A DNA stretch of 64,000 bases from SPCO01 sp964427285 (GTDB taxonomy: Bacteria; Chloroflexota; Limnocylindria; Limnocylindrales; CSP1-4). Below are positions 16,932 to 24,783 of this stretch, piece by piece (position 1 is the first letter of the stretch; the number at the start of each line of letters is the position of its first letter). The stretch spans positions 1 through 64,000 of the forward strand of contig CAYRTS010000010.1 in NCBI GenBank assembly GCA_964427285.1, in the 5' to 3' direction. The translations under genes were made by a program, and so were the position numbers. The notes under the pieces were generated by a model. That model worked only from the letters and a program-made list of their open reading frames with translations, was not told the origin of the DNA and ran no database searches.

Positions 16932-17456
16932 TTACCTGGAATGGGTGCCGCCCGTGTGTGGTAGCCGGGCAACCCGCCGCCCGGATCGATCCAGCTCGAA
17001 CCAGTGGGCAAGGCCGGGGTCGACGACGATCCGTTCGATCAGATCCAGTGAGGCGCGATAGGGCGGCCAGACAGACCGTCGGGCGACTTCCTCGTGGCCG
17101 ACCCACTCGAAGGCCACGTGCTCGCTCGACAGGCGTGGTTGGGCGCCCGCCGAGACCCGCGCGGCGAAGATCACGCTGTTGACGATCGCGTCGAGATCCT
17201 CGGCATAGAAGGAGCCGACCTGATCGAGGTCGAAGAAGGCCTCGATGTCGTCTCCGGCAAAGCCGGTCTCCTCCTCGACCTCGCGGAGCGCAGCGCTGGG
17301 CACCGTCTCGCCCGCACGCAGGCCACCGGTCACCGGCTGCCACAGACCCGGGAAGATTCGGTCCTCAGCGCGACGGATGAGCAAGTACTCGGGGCTGCCG
17401 TCGGCGGGAACACGAAAGATCCAGGCCTCGATCAGGTCCGGGCGGACCGGGCTCAT
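16932..17456 (-). CDS. NUDIX hydrolase
   Basis: The 174-residue protein has a complete Nudix box, GGLRAGETVPSAALREVEEE followed by TGF, matching GX5EX7REUXEEXGU. It probably hydrolyses a nucleoside diphosphate derivative; the FPGLWQPVTGG segment resembles dihydroneopterin-triphosphate or (d)NTP-type members, but the substrate is not determinable. The ATG at 17456 overlaps the stop of the DinB-like gene (ATGA). Confidence 0.88.
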   Translation of the reverse strand: MSPVRPDLIEAWIFRVPADGSPEYLLIRRAEDRIFPGLWQPVTGGLRAGETVPSAALREVEEETGFAGDDIEAFFDLDQVGSFYAEDLDAIVNSVIFAARVSAGAQPRLSSEHVAFEWVGHEEVARRSVWPPYRASLDLIERIVVDPGLAHWFELDRSGRRVARLPHTGGTHSR

Positions 17457-18037
17457 CGCGTCGCCCGTCGGTCGATCAGGCCATGCAGCTGTTCCAGGTG
17501 CATGAGGTCGTGGACTCCGGCGAACAGGAGCCACTCGCCGCACCGCAATCGACCAACGAGCGAGTGCTCTAGCGGGCACGGATCCGTTTCGTGCCCAGCC
17601 ACGGTTCGGGAGGCGCGCTCCACGATCCGCTGGCTCTGGGCGATCTTGCGGACAAGCGTCTGGCGATCCGAGTCAGCCAGGCCGGCCACCCCGGGCACCA
17701 CCGGCGGCGCAGCGGCCGGCCACTGGTTTGCCGCTGCCTTCGCCGCAGCGAGCGCCAGCCCCGCCCGGGCATCACAGTCGTGCCCGATCGCCTGGGCCAC
17801 ATTCCAGCTCCCCTCGCCGCCCGGTCGCCGCAGATCTTCGTCGGACAGGCCGCCAACCAGGGTCGCAAGGGCATCGGCGAGCGTAGCGAGCTGTCGCGCG
17901 ACGCCCTCGGCACTCCCGACCCCGGCCCGTCGGCGGACCTCGCGGCGAACGGAGATAGGTCGGCCGGCGTCGATCCCGCGCCATGCCGCTACGACGTCGG
18001 GCGCGCCGGACTCGAGCGTATCGACCCACCTCGTCAT
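17453..18037 (-). CDS. DinB-like four-helix-bundle protein
   Basis: 194 residues from the ATG at 18037 (an in-frame ATG at 18100 would overlap the end of the Mod remnant). It has alternating helices with GSWNVAQAIGHDCDARAG in the middle and GVHDLMHLEQLHGLID at the end. The spaced His residues fit the metal-binding sites of the DinB/YfiT superfamily, whose members include thiol transferases. The actual reaction is unknown. It is translationally coupled to the NUDIX hydrolase. Confidence 0.65.
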   Translation of the reverse strand: MTRWVDTLESGAPDVVAAWRGIDAGRPISVRREVRRRAGVGSAEGVARQLATLADALATLVGGLSDEDLRRPGGEGSWNVAQAIGHDCDARAGLALAAAKAAANQWPAAAPPVVPGVAGLADSDRQTLVRKIAQSQRIVERASRTVAGHETDPCPLEHSLVGRLRCGEWLLFAGVHDLMHLEQLHGLIDRRATR

Positions 18038-18086
18038 TGAAGGTCGGTCGGCAGGGTCGTGGCTACCCCTCGGGACGCCGGCGACG

Positions 18087-18674
18087 TCATCGCTCCTCAA
18101 TCACCAGGACGTCTTCGCCGAGCATGTCCGTGATCCGAATGGCGACCGGACGGGTCGGATCCGGCGATCGAGCCACCGTGTACGACCCCGACACCAGGTC
18201 CTGGCGCCGCTCCGGGATGTCGGCCTGTACCACGGTGAAGACCTCGCCGGTGTCGTTCGCCCAGATGTCCGTGTACTGGATCTGCTCGCCGAGCGTGTGC
18301 GACTCGCCGTCCAGCCGGACTGAGCCGGACGCGCCGCGGAGCTGGACCTTCCGGACGTAGTCGGCGCCCGAGTCGAACGGCGGGTCGATGTAGACGAGGT
18401 CCACCGCCCCCCGGAAGCCGTTGGCGAGGAGGTGCGCGAGGACCTCCTTGTTGTCGCCGTGGAAGAGCAGGCCACCGCGATCGAACCGGTCCGGCCAGTC
18501 GGACCAATCGACGTCGGCCGAGACCGCACCCGCGGGCGCCGCCGACACAAACCGCTCCACGAGCTGGGCCGGGAACGAGCGCACCTCGCGCAACGGCCGC
18601 TTGCCGACCCACGAGAGCATGGGCCTGCCCTTCGCCTTCGCGATCGGGACGGAAGTGCCGTCAGATTTCGTCAT
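18087..18674 (-). pseudogene. Internally deleted type III Mod-like DNA methyltransferase (copy A)
   Basis: The first about 130 of 195 residues are the N-terminus of a type III Mod-like adenine methyltransferase: LLFHGDNKEVLAHLL and DLVYIDPPFDSGADYV with the DPPF catalytic motif, then LGEQIQYTDIWAND. In intact Mod proteins several hundred residues follow, including the SAM-binding FxGxG motif and target recognition region. Here the frame jumps to a short tail (VFTVVQADIPERRQDLVSG...EDVLVIEER) that may be the original C-terminus. The stretch 18277-18650 is almost identical to 20001-20374. It is unlikely to methylate DNA by itself. It could be real decay or an assembly artefact. Confidence 0.7.
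18277..18650. repeat. 374-bp direct repeat, left copy
   Basis: Aligns without gaps to 20001-20374 (constant offset 1724). I count five mismatches by eye, so about 98-99 percent identity. The two copies flank the AAA ATPase gene and each encodes the Mod N-terminus. Both ends of the block diverge abruptly between copies. Confidence 0.93.
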
Positions 18675-18711
18675 CGCGTCCTTCGCTCTGGTCGTAACCC
18701 CATGGAATGCG

Positions 18712-19926
18712 TCATCGGCCCGGCGTCCGAGGGCGCGGTCGACGCTGCGTGAATGGAACGTTCCGCTTCATGTAGCGATCGAACTGTGGAACGGTGAAGT
18801 CTGCGAGGCCCTGGCCGGGCGTATAGATCAGGCCCTTGCTGATCAACTTCGCGCGCGTGGTTCCGATCTGCTCGCTCCCCGTGTAGCCGAGCTTCGTCGC
18901 CACGTCGCCCGATACCTTCGGGCCCGAGGGTAGCTCGGCCATCGCCCGCAGGTACGCGAGTTCGAGCTCGGTCGTTTTCGCCGTTCGAATCCGGAAGAAG
19001 TCGGAGTCAAGCTTGGCCTCGAGTTCCGGAATGGCGGACATGACGTCGCTATCGGTGATGATCGGCCCGGGGGCGTAGCTCCACACGATGCTGCCGATCT
19101 CCTGGATGAAGTACGGGTATCCCTCCGTATAATCGAGGACTCGGTCGACCGCGGCCGCCTCGTAGGTCACACCCAACGCCTCTGCGGGCCCGGTGAGCGC
19201 ACGGGTTGCGGCTTCGCGCGGAAGCGAGCCGATCTCCGGCTTCGTGAATATGCGCTCCGCATATGACTTGGCCTCACCAACCAGGCCGGGCAGCAGCGGC
19301 AGGCCGGCAAGCCCGAAGGCGATCGGCAGGCCGCGCTGGATCGTCTTGTGGAACGCGACGACGAGCGCCTGGAGATCGCGTCGCTCGATGAGTTGCACCT
19401 CGTCGAAGAGGAAGACGACGCCCCGGGCCTGCTCCTGGGCCGCCTCGCCGAGGGCCACCAGGAGGTCGGTCAGGTCGGCATCAAGCGACCCCGAATCGCC
19501 CAGGCCAGGGGCATCGATCGCCTCCTTCCATCCGACCGACGTCGACCCGTCCGGGTTGAAGGACAGCGTGAAGTTGCGGATGACTCCGGCAGCAGTCCGC
19601 GCGCGGGCCTTCCATCGGTTTGCCGGGCTCAGTTGCAGAAGTGCTGCTCGTCCGAGGCGTGCCATCAGCGGTCCGATTGCCGTCGCATCGGTGAACTCCG
19701 CGTCCTTCGATACCCAGTTGCGTGACTGGGCGATCTCCTCGAATCGGCCGAGGAGGACGGTCTTTCCGACCCCGCGGAGGCCCACCAGCATGATGCTCTG
19801 CGCCGACAGGCCACGCTCGAGGCGCTGCAGCATCAGCTCGAAGTGCTGTTCCTGGCTCTCGCGGCCGGCCAGGACCGGCGGGCGCCTGCCGGCGGTCGGT
19901 GTGTACGGATCATCCAGGGGGTTCAT
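18712..19926 (-). CDS. ORC/Cdc6-like AAA ATPase
   Basis: 404 residues. Walker A is GLRGVGKT (about residue 50), Walker B VVFLFDEVQ (about 172), and a winged-helix-like C-terminus contains KVSGDVATKLGYTGSEQIGT followed by RAKLISKGLIYTPGQG. The protein resembles bacterial and archaeal ATPases of the ORC1/MoxR-neighbour type often found in mobile or defence loci. The role is unknown; it could be a regulator, loader or sensor in the restriction island. It is flanked by the two Mod remnants, and the DNA immediately upstream (19927-19990) is distinctly AT-richer than the surroundings. Confidence 0.82.
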   Translation of the reverse strand: MNPLDDPYTPTAGRRPPVLAGRESQEQHFELMLQRLERGLSAQSIMLVGLRGVGKTVLLGRFEEIAQSRNWVSKDAEFTDATAIGPLMARLGRAALLQLSPANRWKARARTAAGVIRNFTLSFNPDGSTSVGWKEAIDAPGLGDSGSLDADLTDLLVALGEAAQEQARGVVFLFDEVQLIERRDLQALVVAFHKTIQRGLPIAFGLAGLPLLPGLVGEAKSYAERIFTKPEIGSLPREAATRALTGPAEALGVTYEAAAVDRVLDYTEGYPYFIQEIGSIVWSYAPGPIITDSDVMSAIPELEAKLDSDFFRIRTAKTTELELAYLRAMAELPSGPKVSGDVATKLGYTGSEQIGTTRAKLISKGLIYTPGQGLADFTVPQFDRYMKRNVPFTQRRPRPRTPGR

Positions 19927-19953
19927 TGGTGACCCTTACATTCCTTAGTAGGC

Positions 19954-19991
19954 TTTACGGATATCGTGTAAACGGCGGTAAGCATTGTCAA
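19954..19991 (-). promoter_or_regulatory. Possible promoter/operator of the AAA ATPase gene
   Basis: On the minus strand TTGACA (plus 19986-19991) is a perfect -35 box, with only weak -10 candidates 17-18 bases downstream (CACGAT/ACGATA). TTTAC and GTAAA form a five-base inverted repeat at 19954-19972. The segment is AT-rich in an otherwise GC-rich region. The -35 box overlaps the end of the upstream Mod remnant. Confidence 0.4.
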
Positions 19992-20392
19992 GTGGCGGAA
20001 TGGATCTGCTCGCCGAGCGTGTGCGACTCACCGTCCAGCCGGACCGAGCCCGACGCGCCGCGGAGCTGGACCTTCCGGACGTAGTCGGCGCCCGAGTCGA
20101 ACGGCGGGTCGATGTAGACGAGGTCCACCGCCCCCCGGAAGCCGTTGGCGAGGAGGTGCGCGAGGACCTCCTTGTTGTCGCCGTGGAAGAGCAGGCCACC
20201 GCGATCGAACCGGTCCGGCCAGTCGGACCAATCGACGTCGGCCGAGACCGCACCCGCGGGCGCCGCCGACACAAACCGCTCCACGAGCTGGGCCGGGAAC
20301 GAGCGCACCTCGCGCAACGGCCGCTTGCCGACCCACGAGAGCATGGGCCGTCCCTTCGCCTTCGCGATCGGGACGCGGGTCTCGTCGGTCAT
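19988..20392 (-). pseudogene. Truncated type III Mod-like methyltransferase N-terminus (copy B)
   Basis: 134 residues, near-identical to copy A from VPIAKAKG to LGEQI, including DLVYIDPPF. It stops four residues after LGEQI, where copy A continues. The SAM-binding and target-recognition regions of Mod proteins are therefore missing. The ATG at 20392 overlaps the Fic gene stop (ATGA), so the gene was probably once a full mod translated with fic. It differs from copy A at the first residues (MTDETR versus MTKSDGTS). Confidence 0.8.
20001..20374. repeat. 374-bp direct repeat, right copy
   Basis: Partner of 18277-18650 at an offset of 1724 bp. It lies inside Mod remnant B. Confidence 0.93.
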
Positions 20393-21621
20393 GCCTGACC
20401 CACCACGGCGGTCGCGACGCCCAGTCGTTGCTCGAACGATTCGATCAATTCGAACAGCTCATCGGCAGCGAATTGCCGGTCATAGTCACCCTCGCTGATC
20501 TGCCGAACCACCCCGGCCTCCGCCAGCATCTTGAGGCCGTCCAGCGCCCGGCGGTGCGACGCCCCGATCGCCGCTCGCATTGTCGCGGCAGAGGCGATCG
20601 GCTGGGCGGGAAGCAGGGTGATGATGCGTACCGCCGCCGAGTCGCGCCGGGGCTTGCCGGCGCGCTCGTACCAGGTGGCCTGAAGCGCACGGATCGTCTC
20701 CGCCAGTTCCACCGAGAGCCGCGCGGCACGCTCGCACGCACCCGCAAACGAGGCGCACCACTCGGCGACCTGTCCACCACGATATGCCTCGAGACCGCCG
20801 ATGTACTGGTTCGTTCGCGCCGCAAGGACGACGGAGACCGGCGGCACGAAGCGGGGAGCGATTCCCCGCCTTCGAAGGATCACGTGGATCAGGCACCGCC
20901 CCACTCGACCATTTCCGTCGAGGAAGGGGTGGATGGTCTCGAACTGAGCGTGGGCGATGGCGGCCTGAGCGACACCCGGAAGGTCATCTCGGTTGATGAA
21001 CGCGACCAGATCGGCGACCAGCGCTTCAACCTCATCCTCGGGAGGCGGAATGTACCGGGCGTCGATGGGCGAGTTGACCCGGCCCCCGATCCAATTCTGC
21101 TCGCGCCGAAGCTCGCCGGGCGTGAGTCGGGCTGGTTCTCTTGCCATCAGTGTCCGATGAAGCTCGAGGATGTCGGCGACGTTGATTGGCCGCTCGAGAT
21201 CGCCGAGGCCAACCGCCTGCTCCATCGCCAGTACGTTCGCGGCGACGACCCCGGCCGTGCCGCGGGCGGCGCGGGGATCGATCAAGGCCCGTGCCAGGTT
21301 TCGCTGGGAGAGCTCGAACCCCTCGATCCTCGACGAGGCGATCGCTTCGGACCGCAGCAGCAGGGCCGCCACCGCTTCCAGGCCCGTTACTGCCGCTGCG
21401 GCGTTGAGCTCGCGCACCGCGGCCTCCGCCACGGCGACCGTTTCGGCTACCTCAAACGTAATTCGCACGTGCGTGGCCGCAATTGTGTCTGGCACGAACG
21501 CCTGGTATGTGAATGAAGACCTGGCAGCGCGCCCGCCGTACGCCCCAGGGTCACCCTCCCAGCGTCGCTCGATGAACTGGGCCAAATGGGCCGACCTCCC
21601 CGCTCGAAACGTCCGATCCAT
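20389..21621 (-). CDS. Fic-domain protein (AMPylase-type), class II with inhibitory helix
   Basis: 410 residues. The Fic active motif is intact: HPFLDGNGRVGRCL (about residue 230), matching HxFx(D/E)GNGRxxR. The inhibitory motif SSRIEGF lies upstream (about residue 95), matching (S/T)xxxE(G/N), so self-inhibition is expected. The C-terminus looks like a winged helix (ASAATMRAAIGASHRRALDG). Fic proteins usually transfer AMP from ATP to a protein hydroxyl. Within this island it may modify or regulate a restriction component. A promoter-like sequence precedes it, and its stop overlaps Mod remnant B. Confidence 0.92.
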   Translation of the reverse strand: MDRTFRAGRSAHLAQFIERRWEGDPGAYGGRAARSSFTYQAFVPDTIAATHVRITFEVAETVAVAEAAVRELNAAAAVTGLEAVAALLLRSEAIASSRIEGFELSQRNLARALIDPRAARGTAGVVAANVLAMEQAVGLGDLERPINVADILELHRTLMAREPARLTPGELRREQNWIGGRVNSPIDARYIPPPEDEVEALVADLVAFINRDDLPGVAQAAIAHAQFETIHPFLDGNGRVGRCLIHVILRRRGIAPRFVPPVSVVLAARTNQYIGGLEAYRGGQVAEWCASFAGACERAARLSVELAETIRALQATWYERAGKPRRDSAAVRIITLLPAQPIASAATMRAAIGASHRRALDGLKMLAEAGVVRQISEGDYDRQFAADELFELIESFEQRLGVATAVVGQA

Positions 21622-21644
21622 CGCCTACTTTGGACACTTACGTG

Positions 21645-21673
21645 AGTATCAGGTTCTATCCGTCCATAGTCAA
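21645..21673 (-). promoter_or_regulatory. Likely promoter of the fic gene
   Basis: On the minus strand TTGACT (plus 21668-21673), a 17-base spacer, then GATACT (plus 21645-21650), 23 bases before the fic ATG. This fits a sigma-70-type promoter. A near-palindrome, ACTTACGTGAGT, overlaps the -10 box at 21636-21647 and could be an operator. Confidence 0.6.
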
Positions 21674-21688
21674 CCCGAGAATGAACGG

Positions 21689-24334
21689 TTACGGGCCTGG
21701 CGGCCGGTCCGCAAATGCCCCGACGGCGGCGACGTCCGGCGCCGGCACCACGGCATCGGCGAAGACCATCTTGTAGAAGATGCGGCCCGGGTTGGCGGCC
21801 TCCAGCGCCCGGAGCGCCTTCGCCTTGACCCCGTGCTCGCCCTCGACGGCGTCCTGACGACGGGCGGTCATCTTGATCTCGACGAGTAGCCAGCGGTCGC
21901 CGCGCGCGTGGATCACGAAATCCGGCGTGTAGCGATGATCACGCCCCTCGCGCCGGTAGACGAAGGCCAGATCGGTCTTCCTGGGATCGGTGATGGCACC
22001 GGTGAAATAGATCTCGCGGACCTCGTCCGGGCTGAGATTCAGGACGCGGAGGACCTTCTCGTAGAAGTCCGCTTCCGGACTCGAATCGAAGTTGTACGGG
22101 CTGTAGTGGAACCCGTAGTTGGCTGGGTTCTCACCCGCGAGCCGCTCCGGCCCGAAGACGAGATGAGCGCGGTCCGCCGGATAGGCGATGTCCGATTGCC
22201 GAACGACGGATCCGTCCGCCTGGGTCACGGCATCGAAGCCGTCCGGCTTGACGATGGCGAGCTCGACATCCTCATGCTCGATCGTTTCCTCGTAGCCGCC
22301 GAGGCGCTCCTCGAGGAGCTGCGCCAGCGGCTGGAGGTGGGGAACCGGGACCTCCTCGGTTCCGTATGTCTGGCGGAGCGCGTCGATCAGCGGCCACGCG
22401 TCGAGCCGGTACGTCGCCGCCAGGGTGATCGCGGCGGTGTAGGCATCGATCGTGTCCACGCTGGTTTCGATCTCGAGCGTGTCCCCCAGGGCAGTCAGCA
22501 TCTTGCGGGTGGCATTGGCGAGTCCGACGCCGTACGTGGTCCGCGTCATCGCGCCGCCATGGGCAGGCCCGGACGGGCGCTCGAAGGCGAGCGTGCCGGC
22601 CGGCGCCGCTCCCCGGACGAGCTCGCGACGGGGTACTCGCAGGCGAATCGGCGGGAGATCCGTCTTGCGCAGCCGGATCACGTTCGGGGTGGTCGCGCGG
22701 CGCTGATGCTCGAGCTGGCCGATCGACTCGCCGTAGGTGTCCTTCAGTTGCGTGTCCAGCGCGCTGCGGTTGGCATCCGAGAGGTAGATCCGGGCCGAAC
22801 GGTCGTTGCCCGGGACCTGCCGGAGACATCGTGATGCCGCCTGGAGGACGAAGTTGTTGCTGGTCTTTAGCTTCCGAGCCAGGGCCGTGGCGAAGAGACT
22901 GGGACAGTTCCAACCCTCCGTGCCTTTGTTCACGAGCAGGATCACGCGCTGTTCGGCGGTCGGGTCATTGAGCCGATTGAACGCGTCGACCTCATCAGTG
23001 GACGATCGCGAATGGTTCCGGAGGATGACCGTCGGCGGGAGGCCCGCTTTCGCGACCGCCAGCTGAACGTGTGGTTCCAGTTCCTCGAGGTCGTCCACCT
23101 GCGGGAAGTAGATCGCGATCTTCGCCGGCGCCCCGTCAGGCAGGGTGTGATCGCCGTACGACTCCAGGAAGTCGGTGACCACGTGGCTCACGAATTCATC
23201 GGCGTGATCTGCCTCGAAGGCAAAGGACTGGATGTTGTTCGCCACGTCCTTGAGGATCCCGTCGTGAATTCCCTGCCCCAACCCGTACCAGACGACGACG
23301 TCGCGGAGCGGCTGGCGCTCGAAGTACGGCGTGCCGGTCGTGTTGATGACCGCGATCAGGTTGGTCGCCTGGCCGAGATAGTCGACCGTCTGGCGAACGC
23401 GCTTCAGCCGCGTTTCGAGGTTCTGGCCGTAGGTGTGGTGCGCCTCGTCGCTGAATACGCCGAGATGCGGCAGGCTGGCGATCGCCTGGAGGCGGAGATT
23501 CGCCCGCTCCGTGGCCTCCGCCTCGCGGGCATCGAGGAGGCTCGCCAGGGTGAGCTGGCGGCGCTTCGGGATCGCCTGGATCCGGATCTTCTCGGTGTTG
23601 GTGACGACCAGGTTGAACCGGCTTCCCGGCACGACGGGGATGCCGCGCTCGTCGTCGCGGGTGAAGGTCACCTTCAGGCTTGCGGTGAAGTCCGCGAGAA
23701 GTCGCGGCGGCAGAATCTTGCCGAACGGGATGGTGGACAGCTCGCGGAGCGACTCGATGATCGTCGTCCCCGGCGCGAACACGAGCGCGTTCTCGATGAA
23801 CTGGATCCCTTCCAGCGGCTCTGGATTCTCGAGGGCAAGCGCGAACTCGGTCGCCACGATCGCCCCGATGAGAACGGTCTTTCCAGCGCCCATCGCAAGG
23901 GCCAGGATGTAGCTCGGGTAGTCGAGGGTCAGCGTCTCGCGCAAAACGCCGAGCTTGTGGACCTTGACAAAGGTGTCGTCGGTCCGGATCCGGTCCAGGA
24001 GGCCGTCCGGCCCGAGATCGAGCGCCAGGGTTGTCAGGGCCGGGGTATTGAGCCCTAGCGCCGCAAGTCGTTCGGACGTCGTCGCGAACAGGCGCCGATA
24101 CAGGTCCGGGATCGGCGGTGTCCGCTCGATGATGCGCAGATACCAGTAGGTCTCGAGTGCCCGAAGCTGAGCGGCGCGGAGAAACCGGAGCTGGCCGGAG
24201 TGCGGCCACGGCTCGCCGGGTTCGACGCCTTCGACGGCGAAGTCCAGGATTTCCGCGAGCGCAGGAGTGTCGCTGGGAAATCCGGCCTCCCGCCAGGCGT
24301 CGACCTTCGAGGCCAGGGCCTCGTGGAGCTCCAA
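21689..24334 (-). CDS. Type III restriction Res-like DEAD/DEAH helicase with C-terminal nuclease
   Basis: 881 residues. Walker A is LALAMGAGKTVLIG (about residue 148), the DEAH box is FSDEAHHTYG (about 296), motif III-like is INTTGTPYFER, and the C-terminal helicase lobe has NKGTEGWNCPSLFATALARK. Near residue 800, YTPDFVIHARGDRWLLVEIK is a PD-(D/E)xK nuclease core. This is the layout of type III Res subunits, which translocate and cleave when partnered with Mod. The start is a TTG at 24334, six bases after the c-di-AMP receptor gene. With Mod broken in this window, its partner is unclear. Confidence 0.9.
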   Translation of the reverse strand: MELHEALASKVDAWREAGFPSDTPALAEILDFAVEGVEPGEPWPHSGQLRFLRAAQLRALETYWYLRIIERTPPIPDLYRRLFATTSERLAALGLNTPALTTLALDLGPDGLLDRIRTDDTFVKVHKLGVLRETLTLDYPSYILALAMGAGKTVLIGAIVATEFALALENPEPLEGIQFIENALVFAPGTTIIESLRELSTIPFGKILPPRLLADFTASLKVTFTRDDERGIPVVPGSRFNLVVTNTEKIRIQAIPKRRQLTLASLLDAREAEATERANLRLQAIASLPHLGVFSDEAHHTYGQNLETRLKRVRQTVDYLGQATNLIAVINTTGTPYFERQPLRDVVVWYGLGQGIHDGILKDVANNIQSFAFEADHADEFVSHVVTDFLESYGDHTLPDGAPAKIAIYFPQVDDLEELEPHVQLAVAKAGLPPTVILRNHSRSSTDEVDAFNRLNDPTAEQRVILLVNKGTEGWNCPSLFATALARKLKTSNNFVLQAASRCLRQVPGNDRSARIYLSDANRSALDTQLKDTYGESIGQLEHQRRATTPNVIRLRKTDLPPIRLRVPRRELVRGAAPAGTLAFERPSGPAHGGAMTRTTYGVGLANATRKMLTALGDTLEIETSVDTIDAYTAAITLAATYRLDAWPLIDALRQTYGTEEVPVPHLQPLAQLLEERLGGYEETIEHEDVELAIVKPDGFDAVTQADGSVVRQSDIAYPADRAHLVFGPERLAGENPANYGFHYSPYNFDSSPEADFYEKVLRVLNLSPDEVREIYFTGAITDPRKTDLAFVYRREGRDHRYTPDFVIHARGDRWLLVEIKMTARRQDAVEGEHGVKAKALRALEAANPGRIFYKMVFADAVVPAPDVAAVGAFADRPPGP

Positions 24335-24339
24335 GCGCC

Positions 24340-24669
24340 CTAGAGCCGCTCGAAGCGCTCGACCGGGAGGACGAAGACGGTCGCGCCGCCGACCTCGACC
24401 TCAAGGGGATAGGGCATGAAGAACTCGCCGGGCTCCATGATCGGTGGCATCGGGTTGACCACCTGCGTGCGCGAAATGCAGTTGGTCCGGACGATCCCCA
24501 TCACCTCGTCAACGTCGCCGTCCTCGACCCCGACGACAATCGTGGCGTTGGACTGCTTGAGGAACCCGCCGGAGCTGTGCAGCCGGGTGGCCCGGAACTC
24601 CTTGTCGAGGAGTCCGTTGACCAGGGCGCCAGCGTCCTCGTTGTGGACGATCGCGACGATGAGCTTCAC
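24340..24669 (-). CDS. darA: Cyclic-di-AMP receptor, PII-like (PstA/DarA family)
   Basis: 109 residues from the GTG at 24669. It starts KLIVAIVHNEDAGALVNGLL, then ATRLHSSGGFLKQSNATIVV and VGVEDGDVDEVMGIVRTNC. These match the PII-like c-di-AMP-binding PstA/DarA (DUF970) family in length and in the GGFL loop. Members bind c-di-AMP as trimers; their targets are mostly unknown. The gene directly precedes the res-like gene with a five-base gap, so the two are probably co-transcribed. A TTGACC-N18-GATACT candidate promoter ends only six bases before the GTG. Confidence 0.92.
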   Translation of the reverse strand: MKLIVAIVHNEDAGALVNGLLDKEFRATRLHSSGGFLKQSNATIVVGVEDGDVDEVMGIVRTNCISRTQVVNPMPPIMEPGEFFMPYPLEVEVGGATVFVLPVERFERL

Positions 24670-24783
24670 GGGCGGAGTATCGGTGCACGGGGTCGCCGCG
24701 GTCAATATCCGACACGTGGTCATGTTGAAATCGCGTGACCAGTCTCGATTGGCGCGGATCGGGCGGTGTACGATGCCGCCTCG

